From NCBI GenBank assembly GCA_963827335.1, contig CAWHAP010000014.1, positions 62,001-126,000 on the forward strand: DNA of 64,000 bases. The letters are read 5' to 3'. The position numbers and the translations under genes were made by a program. Below the pieces are notes generated by a model. That model saw nothing but the letters and a program-made list of their open reading frames with translations. It had not been told where the DNA came from and did not search any database. Numbering within the stretch: position 1 is the first letter of the stretch; each line of letters starts with the position of its first letter. The DNA comes from DASQMT01 sp963827335. Its GTDB lineage: Bacteria; Actinomycetota; Thermoleophilia; Solirubrobacterales; Solirubrobacteraceae. Positions 32,163-40,261 of the stretch are shown one piece after another.

Positions 32163-33554
32163 ATGCCACGAATCGTCGTGCTCGGCGGCGGGGTGTGCGG
32201 GCTCGCCGCCGGATTGCTGCTCGCCCGCGACGGCCACGCCGTCACCCTGCTCGAACGCGACCCGGCGCCCGTCCCCGACTCCCCGGAGGCCGCCTGGGAG
32301 GCATGGGAGCGACGCGGGGTCGCCCAGTTCCACCAGACGCACTTCCTGCAGTCGCGCGGCCGGCGGGTGCTCGAGGACGAGCTGCCGGACGTGCTGGACG
32401 CGTTCGCGGCCGCAGGCGCGGCGCGCTTCAACGCGCTCGACCGCATGCCGCCCGGGATCGCGGACCGCGCGCCGCGGCCCGGCGACGACCGCTTCGCGAC
32501 CCTGACGGGCCGCCGCACGACGCTGGAGCACGTCCTCGCCGGCACCGCCGCGGCCCAGCCGGGCCTGACGGTGCGCCGCGGCGACGCCGCCTTCGAGCTC
32601 ATAACCCGCCCGGGCCGGGCGGCGCCGCACGTCGTCGGCGTGCGCACCGCGGCCGGCGAGGCGCTCGGCGCCGACCTCGTCGTCGACGCGATGGGCCGCG
32701 GCTCGCGCATGCCGCAGCTCGCCGCGGCGGCGGGCGGGGAGCCCGGGGAGGAGGAGGCCGAGGACTGCGGCTTCATCTACTACACGCGCTTCTTCCGCGG
32801 CCCCGCCGCCCCCGAGCTGCGCGGACCGCTGCTGACGCCGTACGGCTCGTTCTCGATCCTCACCGCCCCCGCCGACTCGGGCACCTGGTCGATCACCGTC
32901 TACGTGGCCTCGGGTGACCGGCCGCTCAAGCGGCTGCGCCACGAGGCGGCGTGGACCGCGCTCGTGCGGGCGTGCCCGCTGCAGGCGCACTGGCTCGACG
33001 GCGAGCCGATCTCGGGCGTGCTGGCCATGGCCGGCGTGCTCGACCGGCGCAGGGCGGCGACGCCGACCGTCACGGGCGTCGCCGCCGTGGGCGACGCATG
33101 GGCGTGCACGAACCCGTCGACCGGCCGCGGCATCGCGCTCGGGCTGAGCCACGTCGCGCTGCTGCGCGACACGGTGCGCGCGCACCTCGGCGACCCCGAC
33201 GCGTTCGCGGAGGCCTGGCGCGAGACGACGGCGCGCGAGCTGGAGCCCTGGTACCGCGCGACGGTCGCCGCCGACCGGGCGCGGCTCGCCCAGATGACGG
33301 CCGACCGCGAAGGGCGCGTCCTGGACCCGCCGGGCGACCGGATGGGCGCGCTGGGCGCGGCCATGATGCGCACGATGGCCCACGACGCCGAGGTGTTCCG
33401 GGCTGCGCTGGAGATCTCGAACGTGCTCGCGCATCCCCGAGAGGTGTTCGGGCGGCCGGGGTTCGCCGACCGCCTGCTCGCCCTCGCCGGCGAGCAGCGC
33501 CACGCAGGGCCGCCGGGCCCGAGCCGGGAGGACCTGCTCGCCCTCGTGGCGTGA
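32163..33554 (+). CDS. FAD-dependent oxidoreductase/monooxygenase-like
   Basis: A 463-residue flavoprotein. The N-terminal Rossmann motif VVLGGGVCGLAAGLLLARDGHAV is followed by an acidic strand end (LLERD). A GD motif region appears near AVGDAWACTNPSTGRGIALGLSHVALL, as in aromatic-ring hydroxylases and geranylgeranyl reductase-like proteins. A polar HQTHFLQ segment follows the first helix pair. Substrate unknown; an NAD(P)H-binding DG motif is not obvious. It lies 44 bp before fbiC. Confidence 0.8.
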   Translation: MPRIVVLGGGVCGLAAGLLLARDGHAVTLLERDPAPVPDSPEAAWEAWERRGVAQFHQTHFLQSRGRRVLEDELPDVLDAFAAAGAARFNALDRMPPGIADRAPRPGDDRFATLTGRRTTLEHVLAGTAAAQPGLTVRRGDAAFELITRPGRAAPHVVGVRTAAGEALGADLVVDAMGRGSRMPQLAAAAGGEPGEEEAEDCGFIYYTRFFRGPAAPELRGPLLTPYGSFSILTAPADSGTWSITVYVASGDRPLKRLRHEAAWTALVRACPLQAHWLDGEPISGVLAMAGVLDRRRAATPTVTGVAAVGDAWACTNPSTGRGIALGLSHVALLRDTVRAHLGDPDAFAEAWRETTARELEPWYRATVAADRARLAQMTADREGRVLDPPGDRMGALGAAMMRTMAHDAEVFRAALEISNVLAHPREVFGRPGFADRLLALAGEQRHAGPPGPSREDLLALVA

Positions 33555-33598
33555 ACGGGCGGAGGCCCGCAGGCGCGTCTCCGTAGACTGCGCCGCGG

Positions 33599-35818
33599 AT
33601 GCGCCGCCGGGTCACGTTCTCGCGCAACGTCACGCTCTCCCTGTCGCGGACCTGCGTCTCGCACTGCAAGTACTGCGCGTTCGCGACGCACCAGCCGCAC
33701 CTGCACGAGCCCGACGAGGTCGAGCGCCTCATCGACGGCGCCGCGCGGCGCAACGTCAAGGAGCTGCTGATCCTGACCGGCGACGAGCCCGACCACCACC
33801 CGGGCGTCCGCGAGCGGCTGGCCGCGCTCGGCTTCGACGATTTCGTCGGCTACGTGGTCTGGGCGTGCGAGCGCGCGCTGGAGCGCGGCGTGCTCCCGCA
33901 CACGAACCTGGGCGCGCTCGGCCGCGACGACCTCGCCCGGCTGCGCGAGGTGACCGCCAGCCAGGGCTTGATGCTCGAGTCGCTGCGGCCCGATCTCGTC
34001 GCCCACCAGGGCTCGCCGACCAAGGCCCCGGACCTGCGGCTGGCGACGCTGCGCGCCGCCGAGGAGCTGCGGATCCCGTGGACGAGCGGCATCCTCGTCG
34101 GCATCGGCGAGACCGAGGCCGACCGGATGGCCGCGCTCGAGGCGCTCGCCGGCTTCGGCCACCTGCAGGAGGTGATCCTCCAGAACTTCGTGCCGCACCG
34201 CCGCTACTACGGCGAGGAGCCGGCCGAGATCGCCACCGAGGCCGCCGAGGCGTACTGGCGCACCGGGCTCCACGACGGCCCCGAGCGCAGCGGTGACGAG
34301 CGCTCAGCGCGAGGCAGGACTCCGGCGCCGGCCTGGGCCTCACCCGTCACGGTCGACGACATGGAGCGGCTCGTGCAGGAGGCGCGCCGGCTCATGCCGG
34401 GCGTGGGGATCCAGATCCCGCCGAACCTCGCCGACTGGTGGCCGCGGCTCGTCGCCGCGGGCGCCACGGACCTCGGCGGCCTGAGCGCGAACGGCGACCA
34501 CATCTCCCCCGAGCACCCGTTCCCGTCGCCCAACCAGGTGCGCAAGCGGCTCGCCCGCGACGGCTACGCGCTGACCGAGCGCCTCTGCGTCTACCCGCAG
34601 TTCATCGATCCCGAGTGGATCGCGCAGGGCGTGCTCGACGTGATCAAGGCGCGCTTCTGGAGCTTCATCCCGCGGCGCGGATCCGGCCGCATCGACGGTC
34701 CCAAGGGCGCGCTGCGGCCCGACACGATCGCCCGGGCACGCGCCGGCGCGCCGCTCGGCGGCGACGAGGTGACGGCGCTGTTCGCCGAGACCCGCGCCGA
34801 GGTCATCGAGGACATGCGCCAGGCCGCCGACGAGCTGCGCGCCGAGCTGGCCGGGGACACGGTCACGTTCGTGGTCAACCGCAACATCAACGTGTCGAAC
34901 GTGTGCATCGTCGGCTGCGCGTTCTGCGGCTTCGGCCAGGGCCGGCGCTCGCCCGACGCCTACCAGCACGACGAGGCGGAGCTCCGGTCGCGCGTCCGCG
35001 ACGCGGTGGCCTACGGCGCGACCGAGATCTGCATGCAGTCGGGCATCCACCCCGAGTGGGCGTTCGAGGACTACGAGCACTGGCTGCGGATCGTCAAGGA
35101 CGAGGCCCCCGACATCCACCTGCACGCGTACTCGCCGATGGAGATCGACGCCATGGCGGGCGACCTCCCGCTGGACGAGGTGTTCGCGCGGCTGACCGCC
35201 GCCGGGCTCGGCTCGGTGCCCGGCACGGCCGCGGAGGTGCTCGACGACGGCGTGCGCCAGCGGATCAGCCCGAACAAGCTGCCGGCCGCCCGCTGGGTGC
35301 AGATCATCGAGGCCGCGCACGCGGCCGGTCTGCGCTCCACGGTCACCGTGATGTTCGGGCACATCGAGGAGCCGCACGAGCTGGCCGAGCACATGCGGGT
35401 CGTGCGGGCGCTGCAGGAGCGCACGGGCGGGTTCACCGAGTTCGTCCCGCTCTCGTTCATCCCGTTCCACACGCTGCTCGGGCGCACGCACGGGATCGAG
35501 GAGATCTCGCGCGAGGAGAACCTCAAGCACACCGCCGCGTTCCGGCTCGCGCTCGGCAAGACGATCCCGAGCCTGCAGGCGAGCTGGGTGAAGATGGGCC
35601 TCGACGCCGCCACCGAGGCATTGCGCTGGGGCGTGAACGACCTCGGCGGGACGCTGATGGAGGAGAGCATCTCGCGCCTCGCGGGGTCCTATCACGGCGT
35701 GAAGCTCGACCCGGAGGACCTCGTCGCCGCCGCCCATCGCGCCGGCCGTCCGGCGGCCGAGCGGACCACCCTCTACGGCGAGCGGCGCCGCTACCCGCTG
35801 GTCGCGAACGCGGCGTGA
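33599..35818 (+). CDS. fbiC: FO synthase, fused CofG-CofH
   Basis: A 739-residue double radical-SAM enzyme that builds the deazaflavin FO, the chromophore of coenzyme F420, from tyrosine and a ribityl-uracil precursor. The N-terminal CofG half carries CX3CX2C at C19/C23/C26 (CVSHCKYC); the CofH half carries it at C436/C440/C443 (CIVGCAFC). The fused form is normal for actinobacteria. ATG 33599 is preceded by TAGACT (33584-33589) ending 9 nt upstream (leaderless). Its stop overlaps the amidase start. The later F420 genes (cofE, cofC, cofD) are at 59.3-61.7 kb. Confidence 0.95.
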   Translation: MRRRVTFSRNVTLSLSRTCVSHCKYCAFATHQPHLHEPDEVERLIDGAARRNVKELLILTGDEPDHHPGVRERLAALGFDDFVGYVVWACERALERGVLPHTNLGALGRDDLARLREVTASQGLMLESLRPDLVAHQGSPTKAPDLRLATLRAAEELRIPWTSGILVGIGETEADRMAALEALAGFGHLQEVILQNFVPHRRYYGEEPAEIATEAAEAYWRTGLHDGPERSGDERSARGRTPAPAWASPVTVDDMERLVQEARRLMPGVGIQIPPNLADWWPRLVAAGATDLGGLSANGDHISPEHPFPSPNQVRKRLARDGYALTERLCVYPQFIDPEWIAQGVLDVIKARFWSFIPRRGSGRIDGPKGALRPDTIARARAGAPLGGDEVTALFAETRAEVIEDMRQAADELRAELAGDTVTFVVNRNINVSNVCIVGCAFCGFGQGRRSPDAYQHDEAELRSRVRDAVAYGATEICMQSGIHPEWAFEDYEHWLRIVKDEAPDIHLHAYSPMEIDAMAGDLPLDEVFARLTAAGLGSVPGTAAEVLDDGVRQRISPNKLPAARWVQIIEAAHAAGLRSTVTVMFGHIEEPHELAEHMRVVRALQERTGGFTEFVPLSFIPFHTLLGRTHGIEEISREENLKHTAAFRLALGKTIPSLQASWVKMGLDAATEALRWGVNDLGGTLMEESISRLAGSYHGVKLDPEDLVAAAHRAGRPAAERTTLYGERRRYPLVANAA

Positions 35819-37137
35819 GGAGCGCGCTCGGCGCGGGCCGCGCGCTCGCCGCGGGTGAGCTCGACCCGGTGGCGCTGTGCGAGGCCGCGCTGGCGGCGGC
35901 GCGCGCCGCCCCGGCGGTGTTCACGCAGCTGACGGAGGAGCGGGCGCGGGGCGAGGCGGAGGCGAGCGCCGCCCGGCTGCGTGCCGGCACGCCGCGCGGC
36001 CCGCTCGACGGCGTCCCGGTGGCCTGGAAGGACCTCGTCGACGTCGCCGGCACGCCGACCACCGCGGCGTCCGCGCTGCGCCGCGACGCCCCGCCCGCCG
36101 CGGCCGACGCGCCCGTCGTGGCCGCGCTGGCCGCGGCCGGGATGGTCTGCGTCGGCAAGACCAACCTGAGCGAGCTGGCCTTCTCCGGGATCGGCACGAA
36201 CCCGCACTTCGGGACGCCGCCCAACCCGCGCGCGCCGGGTCGCGTGCCGGGCGGCTCGTCGTCGGGCTCGGCCGTCGCCGTCGCCGTCGGCATCGTGCCC
36301 GTGGCGATCGGGACCGACACGGCGGGCTCGATCCGCGTGCCCGCGGCGTTCTGCCGCGTGGCGGGGTTCAAGCCGTCTGCGGCGCGGATCGACCGGACCG
36401 GGCTGCTGCCCCTGGCGCCGACGCTCGACAGCATCGGCCCGCTGGCCGCGTGCGTGGCCGACCTGATCGCGGTGGACGCCGCGCTGCGCGGCGCGGTCGG
36501 CGGCGCGCGCACGGGCGGCGCGTCCGGCGACGGGGGCCCGCTGCGGCTCGTCGTCCCCGCGGGCGTGCTGACCGAGGACGTCGAGCCGTCGGTCGCGGAC
36601 CGCTTCGCGGCGGACCTGGACGCGCTCGCCGGCGCCGGCGCGCAGATCGCCCGCCGGCCGCTCGCCGCGCTCGACCGTGCCCTCGCCCTGCTCGCCGAGC
36701 ACGGCGGCATGGTCGCGCACGAGGCGTGGCGCGGCCACGTCGCGCTGCTCGACTCGCCGGACGCCGAGCGCCTCGACCCGCCCGTGCTGCGGCGCCTCCG
36801 GGAGGGCCGCGCGCTGCCCGCCGCGGGCTACGACGCGCTGGTGCGGGAACGCCCCGGCGTGCAGGCGGCGCTCGCCGACGAGCTGGCCGGCGCGTTCGTC
36901 GCCCTGCCGGCCGCCCCGCACGATCCGCCGGAGATCGCGCCGCTGCTCGCCGACGTGGAGCGGTTCCTCGCCGTCAACGCGCGCACGCTGCGGGCGACGC
37001 TGCCGCTCAGCTTCCTCGACGCGCCGGGCGTCACGCTCCCGTCCGGGCTCCTGCTCAGCGGCCCGAGCGGCGCCGACGACCGCGTGCTGGCGGCGGCGCT
37101 CGCCGCCGAGCGGGTCCTAGGGCAGCAGGAGGTGTGA
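35815..37137 (+). CDS. Amidase-signature family hydrolase
   Basis: A 440-residue amidase with the Ser-cisSer-Lys triad of the family: Lys72 in VAWKDL, the serine block GGSSSGSA (148-152) and Ser172 in GTDTAGSIRVPAA. The length and lack of partner subunits suggest a free-standing amidase rather than GatA, which would be encoded with gatB/gatC. The GTG overlaps the fbiC stop (GTGA), so it is translated with FO synthase; a role in F420 metabolism is not established. The 3' end overlaps the convergent QueA-like gene by 21 bp. Confidence 0.87.
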   Translation: MRSALGAGRALAAGELDPVALCEAALAAARAAPAVFTQLTEERARGEAEASAARLRAGTPRGPLDGVPVAWKDLVDVAGTPTTAASALRRDAPPAAADAPVVAALAAAGMVCVGKTNLSELAFSGIGTNPHFGTPPNPRAPGRVPGGSSSGSAVAVAVGIVPVAIGTDTAGSIRVPAAFCRVAGFKPSAARIDRTGLLPLAPTLDSIGPLAACVADLIAVDAALRGAVGGARTGGASGDGGPLRLVVPAGVLTEDVEPSVADRFAADLDALAGAGAQIARRPLAALDRALALLAEHGGMVAHEAWRGHVALLDSPDAERLDPPVLRRLREGRALPAAGYDALVRERPGVQAALADELAGAFVALPAAPHDPPEIAPLLADVERFLAVNARTLRATLPLSFLDAPGVTLPSGLLLSGPSGADDRVLAAALAAERVLGQQEV

Positions 37138-38193
37138 GTCGCCGAACTCGTGCCAGCGGTAGCCGCGCGCCACGGCCGCCGCGTAGGAGCGCTCGACGAG
37201 CCGGCGGCCGGCGACCGCCTCGAGCAGCAGCAGGTGGCTGGCGTCCGGCTCGTGCCAGCCGGTGATCAGGCCGTCGACCACCCGCACGCCGCGCCCGGGC
37301 GTGATGACGAGCCCGGTCCAGCCCGCCGCGGGGGCGATCGTGCCGTCCTCGCCCGCCGCGCTCTCGAGCGCGCGGGTCACCGTCGTGCCGACCGCGACCA
37401 CCCGCCCGCCGGCCGCGCGCGTGGCGCGGACGGCCGCCGCCGTGGCCGCCGGCACCTCGTAGCGCTCCGGGTAGGGCCGCTCGCCGCGCTCCTGCGAGCT
37501 GACGCCGGTGTGGAGCAGGATCGGCGCGACGGCGACTCCGCGGGCGCGCAGGTCGCGCAGGGTCCGCGCCGTGAACGGCCGCCCGGCGCTCGGCATCTCC
37601 GCGCTGCCGGGCGTGCGGGCGAACACGGTCTGGTGGTCGGCGAGCGGGCGCGGGCGCGGCTGGTGCGCGTAGCGGATCGGCCGCCCGTGGGCGGCCAGGT
37701 GGTCGAGCAGCGGCGCGGGCAGGTCGAGCGCGGCCACCCACAGCCGGTCCGCCGACAGGTACGGCGCGACCAGCTCGGCCGTGCCGCCGCCCGCGAGCGC
37801 GAGCCGCTCGCCGCAGCGGGCGCCGCGGAGCCGCTCGCCGCCGCGCCGCAGCTCCACCACCCAGCGCGGCCGCACCGCCGCGAGGGCGGCGACCGCCTCG
37901 CGGACGGCGCCGCGGTCGCGTCCCGGCGGCTCCGGCGTCGACAGGTGCAGCGCGACGGTCGTGCCGTCCGCGCGCCGCGCGGTCAGGGCGGCGGGGATCG
38001 TGGCCGACTCGTTGACCACCAGCAGATCGCCGCGGCGCAGGTGGCCGGGGAGGTCGCGGAAGCGCGCGTGGACGAGCGGCGCGCCGTCCCGCGCGACCAT
38101 CAGCCGCACGGCGTCGCGGGCGAGGCCGTGCGCCTCGGGCGGCTCGGCCGCCTCGAGCGCGGCCGGCAGCGTGAACGCGAGCGCCCCGCTCAC
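37117..38193 (-). CDS. queA: QueA-like SAM:tRNA ribosyltransferase-isomerase
   Basis: A 358-residue protein of the QueA family, which transfers and isomerises the ribosyl group of SAM onto 7-aminomethyl-7-deazaguanine in tRNA during queuosine synthesis. Matching segments are HARFRDLPGHLRRGDLLVVNESATIPA, RYAHQPRPRPLADHQTVFA, GRPFTARTLRDL, ILLHTGVSSQ and WHEPDASHLLLLEA. No tgt or other queuosine gene is nearby. The GTG start overlaps the TGA of the SDR gene, so the two are coupled. Confidence 0.88.
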   Translation of the reverse strand: MSGALAFTLPAALEAAEPPEAHGLARDAVRLMVARDGAPLVHARFRDLPGHLRRGDLLVVNESATIPAALTARRADGTTVALHLSTPEPPGRDRGAVREAVAALAAVRPRWVVELRRGGERLRGARCGERLALAGGGTAELVAPYLSADRLWVAALDLPAPLLDHLAAHGRPIRYAHQPRPRPLADHQTVFARTPGSAEMPSAGRPFTARTLRDLRARGVAVAPILLHTGVSSQERGERPYPERYEVPAATAAAVRATRAAGGRVVAVGTTVTRALESAAGEDGTIAPAAGWTGLVITPGRGVRVVDGLITGWHEPDASHLLLLEAVAGRRLVERSYAAAVARGYRWHEFGDSHLLLP

Positions 38194-38876
38194 GCAGGCG
38201 CCTTCGCGAGCGCGCGGGCCGCGTAGCGCCCGCTCGGGAGATCGCCCTCGATCAGGGCGAGCAGGCCGGGCACGCTCGCCGACGGATCCGGGCGGTCGGA
38301 GATGTCCTCGCCCGGGAACGCCTCCTGGTGCATGCGCGTGTTCATGTCGCCGGGGTCGACGGCGTAGACGCGCAGCCCGGGGTGCTCCGCGGCGAGCACC
38401 GCGCCGAGGTGGTCGAGCGCGGCCTTCGACGAGCCGTAGCCGCCCCAGCCCTCGTAGGCCTCGACGGCGGCGTCGGAGCTGAGGTTGAGCACCCGCGCGC
38501 GCTCGGCGAGCCGGGGCAGGGCGAGTTGCGTGAGCGCGAGGGGAGCGAGCACGTTCACGCGGTACACCTGCTCCAGCGCGTCGAGGGGGTAGCGCGCGAG
38601 CGGGGGGAGCGGGGACTCCCCGAGCGTGGAGGCGTTGTTGACGAGGAGGTCGAGCGGGCCGTCGACCGCGGCGAGCAGCGCGTGGCGGTGCCACGGGTCG
38701 GTCACGTCGCCGGCGAGCGCGACGACCTCGGCGCGATCGCGCAGCGCGGCGGCCGCCTGCTCGAGGGCGACGCCGTCGCGGGCATCGACGACGAGGCGCC
38801 AGCCGCGGTCGGCGAGGGCGTCGGCGAGGGCGAGGCCGAGGCCCCGCGAGGCACCGGTGACGATGGCGGTGGGCAT
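38190..38876 (-). CDS. Short-chain dehydrogenase/reductase
   Basis: A 228-residue classical SDR. NAD(P)-binding TGASRGLG (residues 7-14), NNAS, the catalytic Ser in LNLSSD and the Tyr-Lys pair in YGSSK are all present; DPGDMNTRM follows. The substrate is not predictable. ATG 38876 is preferred; GTG 38885 is in frame and only adds three residues. The stop overlaps the queA start. Repeat copy D lies in the divergent gap upstream. Confidence 0.88.
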   Translation of the reverse strand: MPTAIVTGASRGLGLALADALADRGWRLVVDARDGVALEQAAAALRDRAEVVALAGDVTDPWHRHALLAAVDGPLDLLVNNASTLGESPLPPLARYPLDALEQVYRVNVLAPLALTQLALPRLAERARVLNLSSDAAVEAYEGWGGYGSSKAALDHLGAVLAAEHPGLRVYAVDPGDMNTRMHQEAFPGEDISDRPDPSASVPGLLALIEGDLPSGRYAARALAKAPA

Positions 38877-38940
38877 GCCGGCCACGCTAGGCCCGGCGCC
38901 GCCCGCTTTCGATCGGGAATTGGTCCTAGGACCCGTGTTG

Positions 38941-39189
38941 GTCTCCGCCGGCGAACGTCAACGGCGGCATTGAGGAGGCGGGTCCGATGGGTGCGGTCCC
39001 CCCCAACGTCGCCCGCCGTCCGGATCGCCGAGCCGATGCGACGTCGGGGGTGCTATAGGACCCAAACGTCGCACAGCGCCCGGTTCGTCGAGCCGTTGTG
39101 ACGTTGGGGGCAGGCCCACCCGGACTCGCCCCCCTCGATGCCCGCCGTTGACGTTCGCCACGCGCCCGCCATCACGCCGGCGGACGACC
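38941..39189. repeat. Dispersed repeat, copy D
   Basis: This is the best-preserved copy. Left flank GTCTCCGCCGGCG, left arm GCGAACGTCAACGGCGGCAT..., right arm ending GTTGACGTTCGCC at 39159 and right flank GCGCCCGCCATCACGCCGG then CGGACGACC. Hairpin 1: CCAACGTCGC (39003-39012)/GCGACGTCGG (39038-39047). Hairpin 2: CCCAAACGTC (39061-39070)/GACGTTGGGG, with AACGTC 60 bp from the first. The linker is TGCTATAGGA. It fills most of the 353-bp gap between divergent genes, so it may overlap promoters. Confidence 0.85.
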
Positions 39190-39229
39190 AGCGCGCATCC
39201 CCACCCGCGAACCGGGAACATGCACCGCC

Positions 39230-39580
39230 ATGGCCACCTACACGGTCAACGACCGCGCCGTCGCCCGCGCCCGCGAGCTGATCGACGCGCGCCAGTACGT
39301 CCTCGAGAGCGACTGGGGCACCTCGCAGCCGAAGGCGGGCGACGAGAACGCCTACCTGGAGAAGCACGACTGGGACGAGTACGCCGCCTGGCACCTCGGG
39401 CTCACCGAGGGGGCGACGGACGGCACCAAGGCCCGCTACGCGTTCGTCTACGGCGACTTCCGCCGCATCCACCGCGTGGGGTTGATCGCCTGCGTGTACC
39501 GCGCCTCGGAGTGGCGGCACAAGGCGATCGAGCTGGCCGCGCACGACCTGCTGCAGCACCTGGACGCCACGAGCGGCTAG
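39230..39580 (+). CDS. Conserved hypothetical protein (116 residues)
   Basis: A soluble, acidic protein with many aromatic residues (DWGTSQPKAGDENAYLEKHDWDEYAAWHLGL, then KARYAFVYGDFRRIHRVGLIACVYRASEWRHKAIELAAHDLL). The helix-rich pattern and conserved-looking W/Y/H positions suggest a genuine small family common in actinobacteria. I cannot assign a function. The end of repeat copy D is about 40 bp upstream; its stop is one base from the convergent phosphatase stop. Confidence 0.78.
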   Translation: MATYTVNDRAVARARELIDARQYVLESDWGTSQPKAGDENAYLEKHDWDEYAAWHLGLTEGATDGTKARYAFVYGDFRRIHRVGLIACVYRASEWRHKAIELAAHDLLQHLDATSG

Positions 39581-39581
39581 C

Positions 39582-40169
39582 TCACGCCGTGTGGCTCGTG
39601 TCGTTCCAGAGCCACAGCACGCGCCGCTCGCGTTCGTAGCCGAGGTCGCACAGGGCAGCCGTGTCGAGGCCGAGCGAGGCGGCGGCCTCCGGCGGCAGCC
39701 CCAGCCAGCGCGCGCCGACGATGCGCAGGATGTGGCCGTGGCCGAAGAGCGCGACGTCGCCGCCGGCCGCGTCCGCACGGGCGATCACGCGATCCACGCG
39801 CGCGCCGGCGTCGGCGAGGGACTCGCCGCCGGGGGCGCCGTCCGCCCACAGGTCCCAGCCCGGCCGCTCCTCGCGGATCTCCGCCGTCGTGAGCCCCTCG
39901 TAGTCGCCGTAGCCGAACTCGACGAGATCCTCGGTCACCTCCGCGACGCCGCCGAGGCCCGCGAGGTCCGCCGTCGCCCGCGCCCGCTCGAGCGGGCTGG
40001 TGAGCACGAGCGCGAACGACCGGCCGGCAAGACGCCGTGCGAGCGCCTCGGCGGCCGCCCGGCCCTCGTCGAGCAGCGGGAGGTCGGTGCGGCTCGTGTG
40101 CTGGCCGGACCGGCTCCACTCGGTCTCCCCGTGACGAACCAGCAGTACGGCATGTCCGGTGCGCGCCAT
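39582..40169 (-). CDS. Histidine phosphatase-family protein
   Basis: A 195-residue phosphoglycerate-mutase-like phosphatase. The phosphohistidine motif is LVRHGETEW (Arg12-His13). Further family positions are TSPLERARATA, the acid/base Glu in FGYGDYEG, and the second His in LFGHGHILR. Members include cobalamin phosphatases (CobC), acid phosphatases and phosphoglycerate mutases. The short length suggests a small-molecule phosphatase. GATAGT ends 6 nt before ATG 40169 on the minus strand, again resembling a leaderless start. Confidence 0.88.
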   Translation of the reverse strand: MARTGHAVLLVRHGETEWSRSGQHTSRTDLPLLDEGRAAAEALARRLAGRSFALVLTSPLERARATADLAGLGGVAEVTEDLVEFGYGDYEGLTTAEIREERPGWDLWADGAPGGESLADAGARVDRVIARADAAGGDVALFGHGHILRIVGARWLGLPPEAAASLGLDTAALCDLGYERERRVLWLWNDTSHTA

Positions 40170-40261
40170 CTGCGCACTATCCACGAAGTCGGGGGATGAC
40201 GCGGCTTGCCCCGCCCCATATGCTGCGCGCGGGGTCGGGTCCGAAGCGAAGGGGAGCACAC

